Part shown: in pieces, positions 1-11,170 of the stretch
Layout: every line of letters starts with the position of its first letter
How positions within the stretch are numbered: the first letter of the stretch is position 1
Assembly: GCF_932294415.1 (NCBI RefSeq)
Contig: NC_065535.1
Coordinates: 92,458,862-92,522,861 of the forward strand
DNA from: Quercus robur
Taxonomy: Eukaryota; Streptophyta; Magnoliopsida; Fagales; Fagaceae
Length of the DNA: 64,000 nt
Reading direction: 5' to 3'
Translations under genes and position numbers: made by a program
Notes under the pieces: generated by a model
What the model was told of the DNA's origin: nothing
Database searches by the model: none
The model's input: the letters and a program-made list of their open reading frames with translations, nothing else

Positions 1-657
1 ACTCAAGCTGAATATGCATTGAGATTATTAATAACCAACTTACCAAAGTGAGATATTGTCCCCATCTTATACTTGTAGCCACACTAACAACATGCAAACT
101 CAAAAAATAGAACACATGCAATATGCTTTAAAACAAATCACCGGGGAATTACTAGAGTCAGTTATGACTTACATATTGTTCAATGCATATTTCATTGATA
201 TGATTTACAAAGGTGATTTATATTTCTACAAAGATCTTCAAAGACACAGCCAACAACTACATTGTAATTTGACATTGTCTCAAGTTTTATTGGAGTGTTG
301 GACATATAAAATCATAATTGTGGAAGGGAGCAATGGACTAAGCGAATTGATATTCACAAAAAGCCAAGTTATTATTTCCTTGAAATTTCTTAAGTGGCCT
401 CAGATGTGACCTTCCATTCTGCAGTGCAAATCTCATCAATTATATAAATAAATAATGAAAACTTTTGTTGTCAGCAACTATGTGCTTTCCGAAAATGCTT
501 CAGAAAAGCAGGAAAATAATAATTATTATTTAAAAAAATATATACAAATTGGAAAAAAAGTGAACATAAAAATCAAACTAAGGGGAAGATTCACAAAACT
601 TGCGGTTGGTCCAATAATTAAAAATGGATAGGCAAACAGAGAAGCTTGTGAACCTAC
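1..657. other. Non-coding flank of the separase-like exons
   Basis: This AT-rich stretch holds no convincing exon on either strand. On the minus strand it follows the splice donor of the exon at 658-855, so it is probably intron of the same gene, with later exons outside the window. A 117-codon plus-strand open frame at 56-409 starts with TTG and resembles nothing I recognise, so I treat it as chance. Confidence 0.5.
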
Positions 658-995
658 CTCAGCATCCACGAGGTGTTGTACTTTGCATCTCCCAATCATA
701 TTTGAAAAGAACTGGTAATTAAGATGAGTGCCAAGTGAAGCTTGATGAAAATATGAAGCCCAATGATTTTCAGAGAGTGCTTTGCAAGAAGGGGACAACG
801 GAAAAAACTCAGTTGAGGCAGAAAGTACATTGATGGTAGCAAGTAATTTAGAAACCTGTTGTGTCATTAAAAGTAGCAGTTAATAATCTCCATGATTACA
901 TGAAATTATGAAACAAAGTCTACTTCAGCAAGAGAACACAGAGCTTTCAAAATTCAAAATAAGAGGGTTTCGTTACTTATCCAAAAAACCAAAAA

Positions 996-1026
<31 letters not shown>

Positions 1027-3459
1027 TCAAAATAATAGGGAATTACTTGCAACTGCAACACATGGAAGCTGAGGTAAAAGTGGAATGAACTCGAGTAGAT
1101 TTCTAACAATCCAAATTCCAAAACAGAATTTTTTGCAGGGAAAAAAAAAAAAAAAAAAAACAGAATTTGATATCCCTGTATCTAACTCACAAAATTCATA
1201 CTAACACCACAAGGTCATATTGCAACCAGATCCGATAAAAATACCTTTCTATAATTAATAAGGGAAATTTAGATAAAAATAAATCACAATTATGACAATA
1301 TATTTAGATCTGCAAATAGGACTAATACATAAACCAACTAAACTTAGTTGGTAAACAAAAACCACAATTAAAATTCCTAAAAACTCTTGTATAGTCCCAA
1401 ATCCCAAAAAGGACAAAAATCATATTGATTTATGTCTGTTCAAATTATCCATTTGATTCTCAAATAAACTCTCAACCACATATTTTGTCAATCAAGCTTT
1501 CTAGGTAAATATCAATGGAAGATCATACAACAGCAAGAAGCTTTGAGACCGATCAAAATGGGCAACAGCATCTTGGTGTAAAGTCAGATGATTCAAAACT
1601 ATTACGTCTCCCATAAGTTTCAGTGTCACATTCATAATAAGATTTGATTTGTGGTCACGAACATTAATTGAAAGCCACAAGTTTAGGTATGTATATTTTA
1701 TTAAAATAATCGTGACCTAATAATTTTATTTAACAAAAAAGATAATGAAAGTTGAATCAAAATAATTGCTCAAAATAATTGCACAATCTATTTTGCCATT
1801 GCCAACCTCAATAAATAGAAAACCAGATTTTAGATCAATTCCAAGTTTTATGGGACAAATTAACCAGATTGTTTCTTGATTACAATAATGAGATTTACGA
1901 TCCTTTGAAAACAATTTAAGTAACACGAGGGGAAAAAATAACTACAAATTTGTTTTGTACTTTAATAAGAGGGGAAATACTGGATTTGCATAATTGCATA
2001 AAAAACTAGATTAGTTTTTTTTAAAAATGACGGCCCATCTACTAGAGAATATAAGTCATCATGCAACAGAAATAGATACTTGGACTAGATATAAATTAGT
2101 TCAAAAGATCTACAAAAGGGAGACAAGATAATTCTAGAAATCCAAGACACAGGATATACTCCTTGCAATCATTGGATGACAAGCCTTAAATCACCTTTAA
2201 ATTCAGTAATATGCCCCAGCAAAAAGTTCCAACAACCAACGATCAAACATAAAGAATCAATATCAAGACAGAAAATTTAAACAAATTTCACCTTCTGAAA
2301 AAGTATAGGAACCTCACGGCAGAGAACAAAGGCCAGCATCAACCAAGACACTAATTTTGGTAAATGAATGTCAAATAGATCACAGCAAGAGGTCCTGGTA
2401 ACAAAACCAACAAAAAAGAGAAGGCAAAGGAGGTTAGTTATCAATTTTTGATCGCATAGAGAGCCTATTAGTGCTATTATAGATCCAAAAGTTCATCATT
2501 TAAACAACAAATACATACTTATGTCATGTCATACAATTTAATATACTATCAAGTCATTGCACACAGCTCTGAGTGAAGAGAGTAATCTATCAAACCTATC
2601 GTCTAGGAGAACAGTGTGTGTGTGTGTGCGTGTGTGTGTGTGAACATGTGCGCACACAAGCAGACAAGTACAAGACCAGAAAGAAAACAATCTTTTAATC
2701 TGACAGAGTTCATTAGATGAACAACATATGCAACAATGCAAAACAAATATGGACACAATTTGATGAGGTGAATGAAATATCAAAACAACCCTTTGAACAT
2801 TCATTTACTTACCACACCACATCTTCAATGGGGATATTAGAAAAGGTAGGAAAAAAAATTATTGTCCTTAGTAAAACCAAAAGATCACCACTAATTTAAT
2901 AGGCATATTGACAAACAGAAGAAAAGATTATTAAGGTAATATAACCTAAAAATCTCATGCCCCTGAGAATCACAGTCCAAAAATTTTCAATCCCATAAAA
3001 GTCATGAATGGTTCAGGAATTATGATCATTCCTATGAGAGAAAGACAAGTTAACAGCAGCCCATCTAATTAGAAATCGGCAATATCTAAGTATTTATACC
3101 ATTGCCATTGTTAAAAATTCTTCATAGGAAATAAGGGAAGTATAGACACATAAAGATCCATACACATGAATAAAATGCATAACAGACACACAAGCACCTA
3201 TTGTAACATTGTTACAGATACCTGGTATCCTTAGAATGGTAACTCTTCAAAGAAAACCAAGATATGTTAAAAAGTATTGCCGCACGCTTAATAGTGAATG
3301 CATCTCCAGATATCTCCTTTTCAATAAAATCAAGCAAAAAAGTAGGTGGAACGGAAGAGTCAACATAACCAAACGAATTTCTGCTAACTAGGACTGATAT
3401 GCTTTGAAACAAAACTTTATGTGTTTCATGAATCTGACCACGATCCCCAAAGCATTTTC
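658..3459 (-). CDS. Partial gene, separase (ESP)-like, three internal exons
   Basis: Three minus-strand exons fit together by splice consensus and phase: 3222-3459 (238 nt), 2292-2394 (103 nt) and 658-855 (198 nt). The joined frame is open for about 179 residues. The first exon ends in AG and the second supplies G, giving an Arg codon; the second ends at ...VPILFQK in phase 0 and the third begins [14 protein letters not shown]. The third exon contains [19 protein letters not shown]. From memory these stretches resemble the helical N-terminal part of plant separase, the cysteine protease that cleaves cohesin at anaphase. The catalytic domain is not in the window, so the name is inference. No start exon or upstream exon could be found between 3460 and the LINE at 4.3 kb, so this is either the middle of a long gene or a stranded fragment. 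Intron 856-2291 holds an (AT)n run at 1004-1027 and poly-A tracts; intron 2395-3221 holds a GT-rich run near 2613-2641. Confidence 0.5.
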
Positions 3460-4329
3460 CTGAAAATAAAAACATTAATTATAATTATATTTATAATAAG
3501 CACATAAGAAAGAAAGAATCTAAACTCCATGCATAATGGATGTCACTAATTAGCCTCAATTGCAAGAATGATGTAAAAGAAACAGAAGCTTGTCTCTTCA
3601 TTGGAGAAACCACCGTGCAAGTCCCTAATAGTACTGATTTTGGAATTTTTGTTGAAATAGTTTTTCATAGTTGCTGGTATTGGTTTCAAACGTTCTCAAG
3701 CATAAAGGTTTCTTTTCATCAACGGAAAAAACAGTAGTTGTCAGATGTGATATAGTTTGATTGCTATCACTTTAGCTACAATGAATCCTCCAGCTCTTAC
3801 TCCCCAAACCCGATTCCAAGTTCAAGATCTCCAATTACAGTGGTTGAAAATCCAAATGGACCCAAAGTACTGAAGCAACTGTGGTTTGCCCCAATTTCCA
3901 CATCCTAATAAATATCATCAAATGCAGTACTCCATCTCCATCACCTAAGTACCACAGATACTACCACTACATAATCCAAACACCATGAGCGTTGGGAAAA
4001 GAGATTTAAAAGGAGAAGAGAGCTTAAGAAGAGGAAGTTAACATGTTGGTATCAAATGAGGAATTTTTGTGGAGTTGTTCATGAGATGAGTTCAAATTCC
4101 ATCTTTGTTGAGTGGAATACAATTTGCTCTCCAAAGTCCAATGGGGTTTTCGGGGTGTGTAAGTTGGGTACATTATATCAAGCCCTATACAGTGTTGTTA
4201 AAAGCGCGCTTAAACGCAAAGCGTAGAGCCCTTGGAGCTTTTTTCCTCTAAAGCGAAGCACGGTTTTTTGAGCTTTTCGTAAATTTTTTTTTTTTTTTAA
4301 ATCCTGATTTGATTTTTAGCCATTAAATC
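3460..4329. other. Unassigned region upstream of the separase-like exons
   Basis: No gene is resolved. A minus-strand open stretch around 3640-3740 could be a further exon but I could not find matching splice phases. Around 4192-4290 lies a remnant rich in the motif AAAGCGCGCTTAAACGC, a type of dispersed plant repeat. It ends in poly-T at about 4268-4288. Confidence 0.35.
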
Positions 4330-4394
4330 TTTTTTTTTTTTTTTTATAAGTAAGAATATAATATATACGAATGGCTACTCTATGCATGAAAAAC

Positions 4395-5194
4395 CTATGT
4401 TGCACGGACACGGACACGGACACGGGGATATAGCAATTTTTTAAAAATAAGGACACGACCGACATGACGGCGACACGACGGTTAAATAATTAATTATATT
4501 TTATATTTAGGCATATTTTTAAATATTTTTAGACATAAAATACGTTTATGTCTAGAATTTAAATAATGTAAGAACTACAAATAAGTAAACTAACACCCAA
4601 AGTAGTACAATAATACACAATATTTAAAACTATAGCAAGACACACAAAAACAAAAATCACTAAATTCATAATAAATATTATAATTTATAAGGCAAAACAA
4701 AAGGTTGAGTAAAGAAATACATTAACAGTAAGACTCGGATTAAAAAAAAAAAAAAAAAAAACAAACAAACAAACAGAGAGAGGAGGTCGAACCTGTTGTC
4801 CACGCCGAGAGAGAGAGAGAGAGATCGCCAGAAGGAACAGGGCACAGCATTACTCGACGCCTATGGAGCTCCCCGATCTTGCTCCGGCGAGGAACAGAGA
4901 GAGGAGGTCGGACCTGTTGTCCACGCCAAGAGAGAGAGATCGCCGGAAGGGACAGGGCACGGCGTCACTCGATGCCTATGGAGCTCGCCGATCAGCCCAA
5001 TCTTGCTCTGGCGAGGGACAGAGGGCAGCGGCAGAGGTCAGAGGGAGGGTGGGTTAAGAACTTGAGAGGTGGGTTTCTCAAAATGACTTCTTAGACTCAA
5101 AATCTGTGATTTTCCTTTCTTTTTTTCTTCATTGCTGGCGTGTCAGACGCGTCGGAGCCGTGTCGACGCCACGACAACGCGTGTCAGAGAAACG

Positions 5195-5225
<31 letters not shown>

Positions 5226-5316
5226 CACTCGTCGGACACCGAAATCCGGCGAGTCGTACCCATTCTGGTGTCCAACACTGACACAACGCCAAAAATGGCG
5301 TGTCCGTGCAACCTAG
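4395..5316. mobile_element. Non-autonomous hAT-like DNA transposon
   Basis: The ends are inverted: CTATGTTGCACGGACACG on the left and, on the complement of the right end, CTAGGTTGCACGGACACG. Both sides are flanked by the same 8-bp word TGAAAAAC (4387-4394 and 5317-5324), the duplication length of hAT elements. The 922-bp body has no transposase. It is more GC-rich than its surroundings at 4780-5060 and near the right end. Two tandem units of about 121-124 bp (4773-4893 and 4894-5017) contain GAGAGAGGAGGTCG and CTATGGAGCTC. A long poly-A at 5194-5223 lies inside the right arm. Confidence 0.87.
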
Positions 5317-5392
5317 TGAAAAACATAGAGCAAACCCAAAAAATACAAGAAGGAAAACAAAGAAAAAACAAAAAAGAAAACCAATCCACAGA

Positions 5393-7649
5393 TTAAATAC
5401 AAAGAGAAAGAGAGCTAATGAAAGAAGGGAGAGAATCACTAGTCGTGAGTACCCAAGCCCGAAACCAATCAAAAAGAGTCCCACTAAAAGAAGCAAGCAT
5501 CTGATCACCAAAACTATCCAAATCCTCAAAAGTCCACATATTCCGTTCCTTCCAAATACACCAAAAGATGCACAACGGAACTAAATCCCATATTTGAGAC
5601 GAGTGCTTCCTCAACCAATTCCACCAGCCAAAAAGCAAATCTGGGATCGATCTAGGTACAACCCAAGACAGGCCAAAAGTTATAAAGACAAAGCTCCATA
5701 ACCGATAAGCCATCTCACAATGAAGAAGTAAGTGATTTACCGTCTCTCCACAATGTTGACACATAATGCACTAGTCCACAAAAACCAATCTCCTCAATCT
5801 TAGATTATCACTCGTTAGGATCTTATTCCAAGCTACACACCAAACAAAAAAGGAAACTCGCCTAGGGGCCTTTACTTTCCATATAGCTTTCCAAGGAAAG
5901 ACAATTGAAGGAGAATTCCTTAATTTGTTATAATATGACCGGATATCAAAATCCCCATTAAGCTTCAACTTCCATCTCATCCGATCTCCCACATCCATTG
6001 GAGGAGTATTAGCTCCCAAAATACGAAGAAAATGCAGCCCTTCATCCATCTCCCAATCATTAAATTCTCGAATAAAACGAACATCCCAAATTCTTCTATC
6101 CTCCGCCCCCTGCCTTGACAAAGATGCTTCAACAGATACCTCCTTATCAATGGCAATACCATACAACCTTGGGAAAGCCAAGTGAAAAGGTTGATCCCCA
6201 CACCATCCATCCTGCCAAAATCTCACTCTATTCCCCAACCCAACAACAAATTGACAATTTTTGCTAAAATCCTCCCATCCCATGCGAATACATCTCCACA
6301 AACCACACCCATGAACTCCCCTACCCAGTTTTGAGGTCCAACCCCCCCATTCTTCCCCATATTTTGAAGTTACCACCCTCCTCCATAACTGATCCTCTTC
6401 CTTCCTAAACCGCCACAACCATTTCCCCAATAAGGCCTTATTGAAAGTAGTAAGTTTCCTTATCCCCAAACCACCATTAACTATAGGCGCACAAACTTTA
6501 TCCCATCCTACTAGATGAGTTTTGCTATCACCCCATAGAAAATCCCTTTGCAACTTTTCAATTCTATTAGCCACATGAGTAGGAATTGTGAATAGCGATA
6601 GAAAATAGGTAGGAAGACTAGATAGTGTACTCTTAAGTAACATCAATCGACCCCCCTTAGACAAATACAGCTTCTTCCACCTGGCTAATCTCCGCTCAAA
6701 TTTTTCCAAAATAGGATTCCAAATTAAAGGGGAATTATGTGAAGCCCCCAAAGGCATGCCAAGATAAGACATAGGCAACTTTCCAACTTTGCAGCCCAAA
6801 ATTTCAACCAGGACATGCACATCATCAACCTCCCCTATTGGAACCATTTCACTCTTATGCACATTAACCTTCAAACCTATTACCACCTGAAAACTAAGTA
6901 ACAACAACCGAATATGAAAGATTTGCTCCACATCCGCATCACAAAATAGGATAGTATCGTCTACAAACAGTAGATGTGTAACACATTCCCCACCACCCCT
7001 CCTACCCTCAACCTTAAAACCACGGATCAAGCCAGCTCCCTCCACTCTTCTCAACATCCTACTAAACACCTCCATCATAATCAAAAACAGCATAGGAGAT
7101 AGCGGATCCCCTTGTCTTAAACCTCTTGAACTACCAAAGAAATCAGCTGGAGACCTATTAATCAAAACAGAGAATTGAACTGTGGATATATAAGTACGGA
7201 TCCACTTACACCAATTCACTCCAAAGCCCATTCTATGCAACAAATTCAACAAAACCTCCCAATTCACATGATCGTAGGCTTTCTCAAAATCAAGTTTACA
7301 AATGACTCCAAGAACCCTACTCTTCCCTCGGCTATCCACACTCATTCGCAATAAGAACTGAGTCAAGAATTTGTCTCCCACCCACAAAGCTATTCTGAGT
7401 CTCAGAAATCAACTGATCTAAAACCACTCTCAATCGATTTTCCAAAACCTTAGACAAGATTTTATACATACTCCCCACCAAGCTAATAGGTCGAAAATCT
7501 CTAATATTAGAGGCATCATTCTTTTTAGGAATTAATGCAATGAAGGTAGCATTAAGGGATTTTTCAAACTTACAATGTTGAAAAAACTCTTCAAAGACCG
7601 CTAAGATGTCTTTCTCCACTACTCTCCAATAATGATGATAAAATGTCAT
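5393..7649 (-). pseudogene. LINE reverse transcriptase, inactive
   Basis: Translation on the minus strand reads [33 protein letters not shown] and RQGDPLSPMLF, the order of fingers and palm motifs of a plant LINE reverse transcriptase. The catalytic box reads LLFVDDTILF, so both aspartates remain but the usual Ala of F-A-D-D is Val. The C-terminal part carries a zf-RVT-type CxxC..H..H motif (CQHCGETVNHLLLHC). The frame is broken at least twice: a frameshift near 7335-7390 just after the [13 protein letters not shown] block, and an in-frame TAG at about 5768-5770 between FVD and CIMCQHC. No endonuclease domain is left. The protein cannot be made as one chain. Confidence 0.93.
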
Positions 7650-7688
7650 AGTAAACCCATCCGGACCTAGAGCTTTGTCCCAAACTTC

Positions 7689-7875
7689 TCAGGCCGTGCC
7701 AAGGACAGATTTTCTTATTTTACTTGTGTTTAACAATCTTAATTCGGCAATTTTTATTGTCTTACTTCTGGAGTAGAACTAGTTCTTTCATCCATGCTCT
7801 ATAAATTCGTTATTTGGGCTTGTTGGGCCAAAAACCCCGTCCTATTCTTGGTCCAATCCAAATTCAGTCCTTACA
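7689..7875 (+). mobile_element. 3' fragment of a solo-LTR family
   Basis: The stretch from GGCCGTGCCAAGGACAG to CAGTCCTTACA matches the last ~190 bp of the solo LTR at 44688-45485 (GACTGTGCCAAGAGCG ... GGTCCTTACA) and, more distantly, that at 31948-32632. Only the 3' part is present. It begins where the LINE stops, so one insertion or deletion event probably removed both the LINE 5' end and the LTR 5' end. Confidence 0.6.
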
Positions 7876-8744
7876 ATTGTTTTTATCATGATCAAAAATA
7901 TTAATTAGGTTTTTAGTGTAAACAAAAATTAGACATCATTCGACGACAATAGACTTTACCAATTTAGCTATTTAAAATCCACCAAGAAAATTTAAAATAT
8001 AAGAAATGATAAAATATGAAGAAACAAAAGTATTCATACCTTGAATCCAATTAACTCAATTAATATCTAATATTTTTTTCAATATAAAAAAATATTAGCT
8101 TTTAAATTAATATTAATAGCATTGATATTTGTATCCACATTACTATTCTCTCTCAAAAATCAAGAAGGTGGGCATTGGATATCATTTTAAAAAATACGCT
8201 GGTACTTTTGTGAATTCATTTTTTGTTGCATTGATTTTGGTCCCCTAAATTTGAGTTTTATAATTTGGTTCACTAAATTTGATTTCATTCTTAAAATTGT
8301 CCTTTCAATATTCTCAAAGGCGATTTAGTCTTAAAGTGCCAACTGCCAACATCTCTCTCTCTCCTGACCAGTTTGAAAATAAAATCAAACTGGATGGACC
8401 ATAATGAAGAGTATAAAATTTAAATTTAAAAATAAAAAATAAAAAACCTTAATGTAAACAAGTCCAAACTTTAAAGGTCAAAATCATAATTCAGTCTTGT
8501 TTTTATTAAAGGATAAAATAGTGCATATAGAAAACTAAAAGCTTGGAATTCTCCACTTTACATACTTAAAATTGCTTTTCACTTTTTAGATTTAAGAGGG
8601 GAGAAAAATTCCTTCAGCAAAATTGCCAAATAGGTGTCAAATATTACTAAAAAGCTTTAAAGAACTCTTTTACACAATGCCTGCCAGAGCAAATTTTGCT
8701 AAACCAAACTAATTTCTTTAAGAATTGGACAAAGTTTACCATAT
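7876..8744. other. AT-rich intergenic sequence
   Basis: No gene is seen. The part around 8220-8330 contains TTTTGGTCCCCTAAATTTGA and related words, a decayed end of the common plant GGTCCCTAAA type of terminal-repeat element. A related fragment lies at 45715-45830. Confidence 0.4.
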
Positions 8745-10860
8745 GAACCAATCAATGGCTCCAGGACAACCCCCCCCCCCCCCCCTTCCTTGGCATGCTG
8801 GGCAATGCCACTGCATTGATCGTAAATTAATCTCCTAGTAGGCAGTTTATCCATTTCCTCTTGAGTGTCTCATAAGTTCATTTCACTTGAATCTAAATCA
8901 GAGTCATAATTGAGAGGTCATCACTATCACAAACAATCTCTGAGTCATCACTCATCATCATCAATTCATCAACACCCATTACTCTCAACATCAACATAGT
9001 GGGGGGTTTGGGATGATTTCATCATTCAACTACCCATTTTTTGAATACTTGGATTGAGTGTGATCAGCTCTAACAGACCAATATGACCTTTGCTGTAGGG
9101 GTGGAGACACTACATGTTGTCGGACTATGTCATTGTTCTGCCAAGAACTCTTAGTCTATTGGATTCAAGCATTCACTCTGTCATTGCAATTCTTAAGATC
9201 AGCATTTTGTGTCTACATGGAATTGCCTTTAGCCATTCCTGATTGGCTAGTACCATACACTGAGCTTCTAAATCACATCTGGATGTCCCCATGCAAAAGA
9301 AGTAGAATTCTGAGGAAACTTGGGTCTTGCAAACACATTATGAATTTCAACTGACTGACCTGTGGACGAGAGCTTTATATAAATTTGTGAGCTTGAGAAA
9401 TGGGTCACTATTATCATCCATAAGAGGATTCTACCTGCCTTCTCTGGAACTAATCGTTGTAAGAATTTCTATTAGTGTATAATTGTTTCAAATACTTTAG
9501 CAAACTGTTGAACCTTTAAAGAAGAAATTATGATGAGGATATAATCCTTGCAGTCACTAGTTAAACCAAGAAAAGGCCAGTGTACTAAGTTTGTGATAGG
9601 AGTAATATTTTTTATACCATATGGTTCAAAAGATGTGATTTTACTTCATATGCACATAATATACGATTCTTAAAGATTAGCCTAACAAGACTGTACTACT
9701 TGAAAATTCATTTATCTACTTTTAACAAGATGACACGGGTGAAATAGTCAATAAAGTACTCTCATTTGTTCCATATGTCAATGCCATGCACACTTTTTTT
9801 TTTTTTTCAATAAATCAATGACACATTATCCATAGCTATCCATTCGGGCTTCCAATTGCCGAAACCAGTACAAAGGTGGAAGAAACCATCTAGAGATTCA
9901 ATCAAGATAAATGTTGATGCTGCTTTCAAGGATGATAACTCTTCCATTGCAGTTGTTGCTAGAGATTGGAGAGGGGAAGTGGTATTTGCTTGTGCTAAGA
10001 GAGTATATTCCATCCTCCCTCTTCAGGCAGAAGCAGAAGCCATTAAATAGGCCTTAAGCTTCGCTAAAAGTATCGAAGTTGCTGCTATGATTGTGGAGAG
10101 TGACTCCAAAGACTGTGTCGATGCACTAGCACCTTCTAAAAAAAAGTTCCCAGGAGAATTAGAGGTATTTGCAGTGAAATTCTCAACTTGATTTCACTTA
10201 TTCCTGGCTGTCATGTTACCTGGATCCCTAGGGGGGCAAATAAAGCAGCTCACTCTCTAGCTAAATGGTCCTTTTTGAACAATGTTCTTGGGTCCTTTGA
10301 TGTTGGTTTTGGCCCTCCCTGTTTTGAGATTATCATTAAGGACGAGGCTGTTGTATCCTCTTTGTAGCTTTGTTTTGTCTTGTGAATAAAATTCTTGTTC
10401 ATCAAAAACAAAAAAAAGATGACACGCACACTAGCAGTACTCTAACCAAAGATACTAACACACAACATGACAGAGCAAGTTTACCAGTGGCCAGTCTCAG
10501 ATTTTAGACAATGATAATTGTAAACCCTTGACATGTGAAGAAACGGAATAGTATGCTACTGAGCATGAACTTTTTGTCTACTGGAAAATAAAGGTAACTG
10601 AGCACATTAAATTCCAAGGAAGACTTGATAGAATCAACTCTTAGATCCTAACAATTCTGGTACAAGTTTTAGAAAATTTCAGCTAATCAAATTCTGAATA
10701 GGAGATATATTGAAATTTAGGATATTGATTTTATATGGAAATGACTACAGCAGCATCTAGAATAATTATAAAAGATTAAGCATAACAAGCAGAAAGCTTA
10801 ATATATCGTACAAAGATGCTGAGAATAAGAAGAATGAGATACAAGCACAACATTTTATAC
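8745..10860 (-). pseudogene. Partial duplicate of the SGS3-like gene
   Basis: This block matches the SGS3-like gene at about 20783-22315 in the same orientation. It starts inside the zf-XS zinc-finger coding part (complement encodes W-H-C-P-A-C), runs through the N-terminal acidic exon and continues into the upstream non-coding region, ending near GAATGAGATACAAGC. Intron sequence is shared, so this is a DNA-level copy and not a processed transcript. Gaps relative to the parent include about 28 bp near 8855 and about 90 bp near 9345. A poly-C run at 8770-8787 and a 625-bp LINE insertion (9794-10418) disrupt it further. The XS domain and coiled coil are absent. It cannot encode SGS3. If transcribed, it would share long stretches with the functional gene. 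Confidence 0.88.
9794..10418 (+). mobile_element. 5'-truncated LINE fragment with RNase H remnant
   Basis: A plus-strand insertion inside the SGS3 copy. It reads INVDAAFKDDNSSIAVVARDW and then LQAEAEAIK, the start of a plant LINE RNase H domain, followed by an in-frame TAG, ALSFAKSIEVAAMIVESDSK, and after a frame change WIPRGANKAAHSLAKW. It ends in an A-rich tail at 10403-10417. The flanks ATGCCATGCACAC (9781-9793) and ATGACACGCACAC (10419-10431) are an imperfect 13-bp target duplication, and the parent SGS3 locus has only one such site. A poly-T at the 5' edge (9794-9807) may reflect a rearranged or inverted start. It is dead. Confidence 0.85.
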
Positions 10861-11170
10861 ATAAATTTTACCACAAGCTTTGCGAGAGGTTCTTTCGCAT
10901 ACAAAATCAGAGAATGCAGTTTAAAGGTCAAAATTCAATAAAAGATCTAGACAAACCAAAAGGATGTCATTAAAAAATAATAATTAAACTAGTTAGATAA
11001 AAACACCTAAAATTTAAAAAAATAAATAAAAAAATGTAGTAACCAAACGATAGCTCTAGCACAATAATAAACTACAAATTATGCCACAAGTTCACCAGTT
11101 AAGTGTGGAACTTAGTCAGAGAGCACAGAGCTTCTGACAACCACAGCCTCATTCACCGTCAGCAACAAAC
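10861..11170. other. Spacer and likely PPR 3' flank
   Basis: AT-rich sequence between the SGS3 copy and the PPR stop codon. It should contain the PPR 3' untranslated region and poly-A site, but no signal is distinct enough to place. Confidence 0.4.

Larger units (their letters stand above)
4330..7688 (-). mobile_element. LINE (non-LTR retrotransposon), 5'-truncated, with nested hAT
   Basis: This is a minus-strand L1-type plant LINE. Its 3' end is the poly-A tail seen as poly-T at 4330-4345. The reverse-transcriptase body lies at 5393-7649 and is described separately. A 922-bp hAT element (4395-5316) sits in the 3' untranslated part: removing it rejoins LINE sequence on both sides. The 5' end is missing; at about 7688 the LINE abuts a fragment of an LTR. 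The bases next to the poly-A (complement reads GATTTAATGG) would be half of the target duplication, but the other half is lost with the 5' end. Confidence 0.9.

Noticed and set aside
56-409. 117-codon plus-strand open frame
   Set aside because: Starts with TTG, has no motif, and lies in probable intron of a minus-strand gene.
2600-2645. GT/GC-rich run as a Z-DNA or regulatory site
   Set aside because: An ordinary simple repeat in an intron; no other evidence.
4796-5094. Overlapping plus-strand open frames rich in Arg and Gly
   Set aside because: They come from the tandem GC-rich units of the hAT element and appear in three frames at once.
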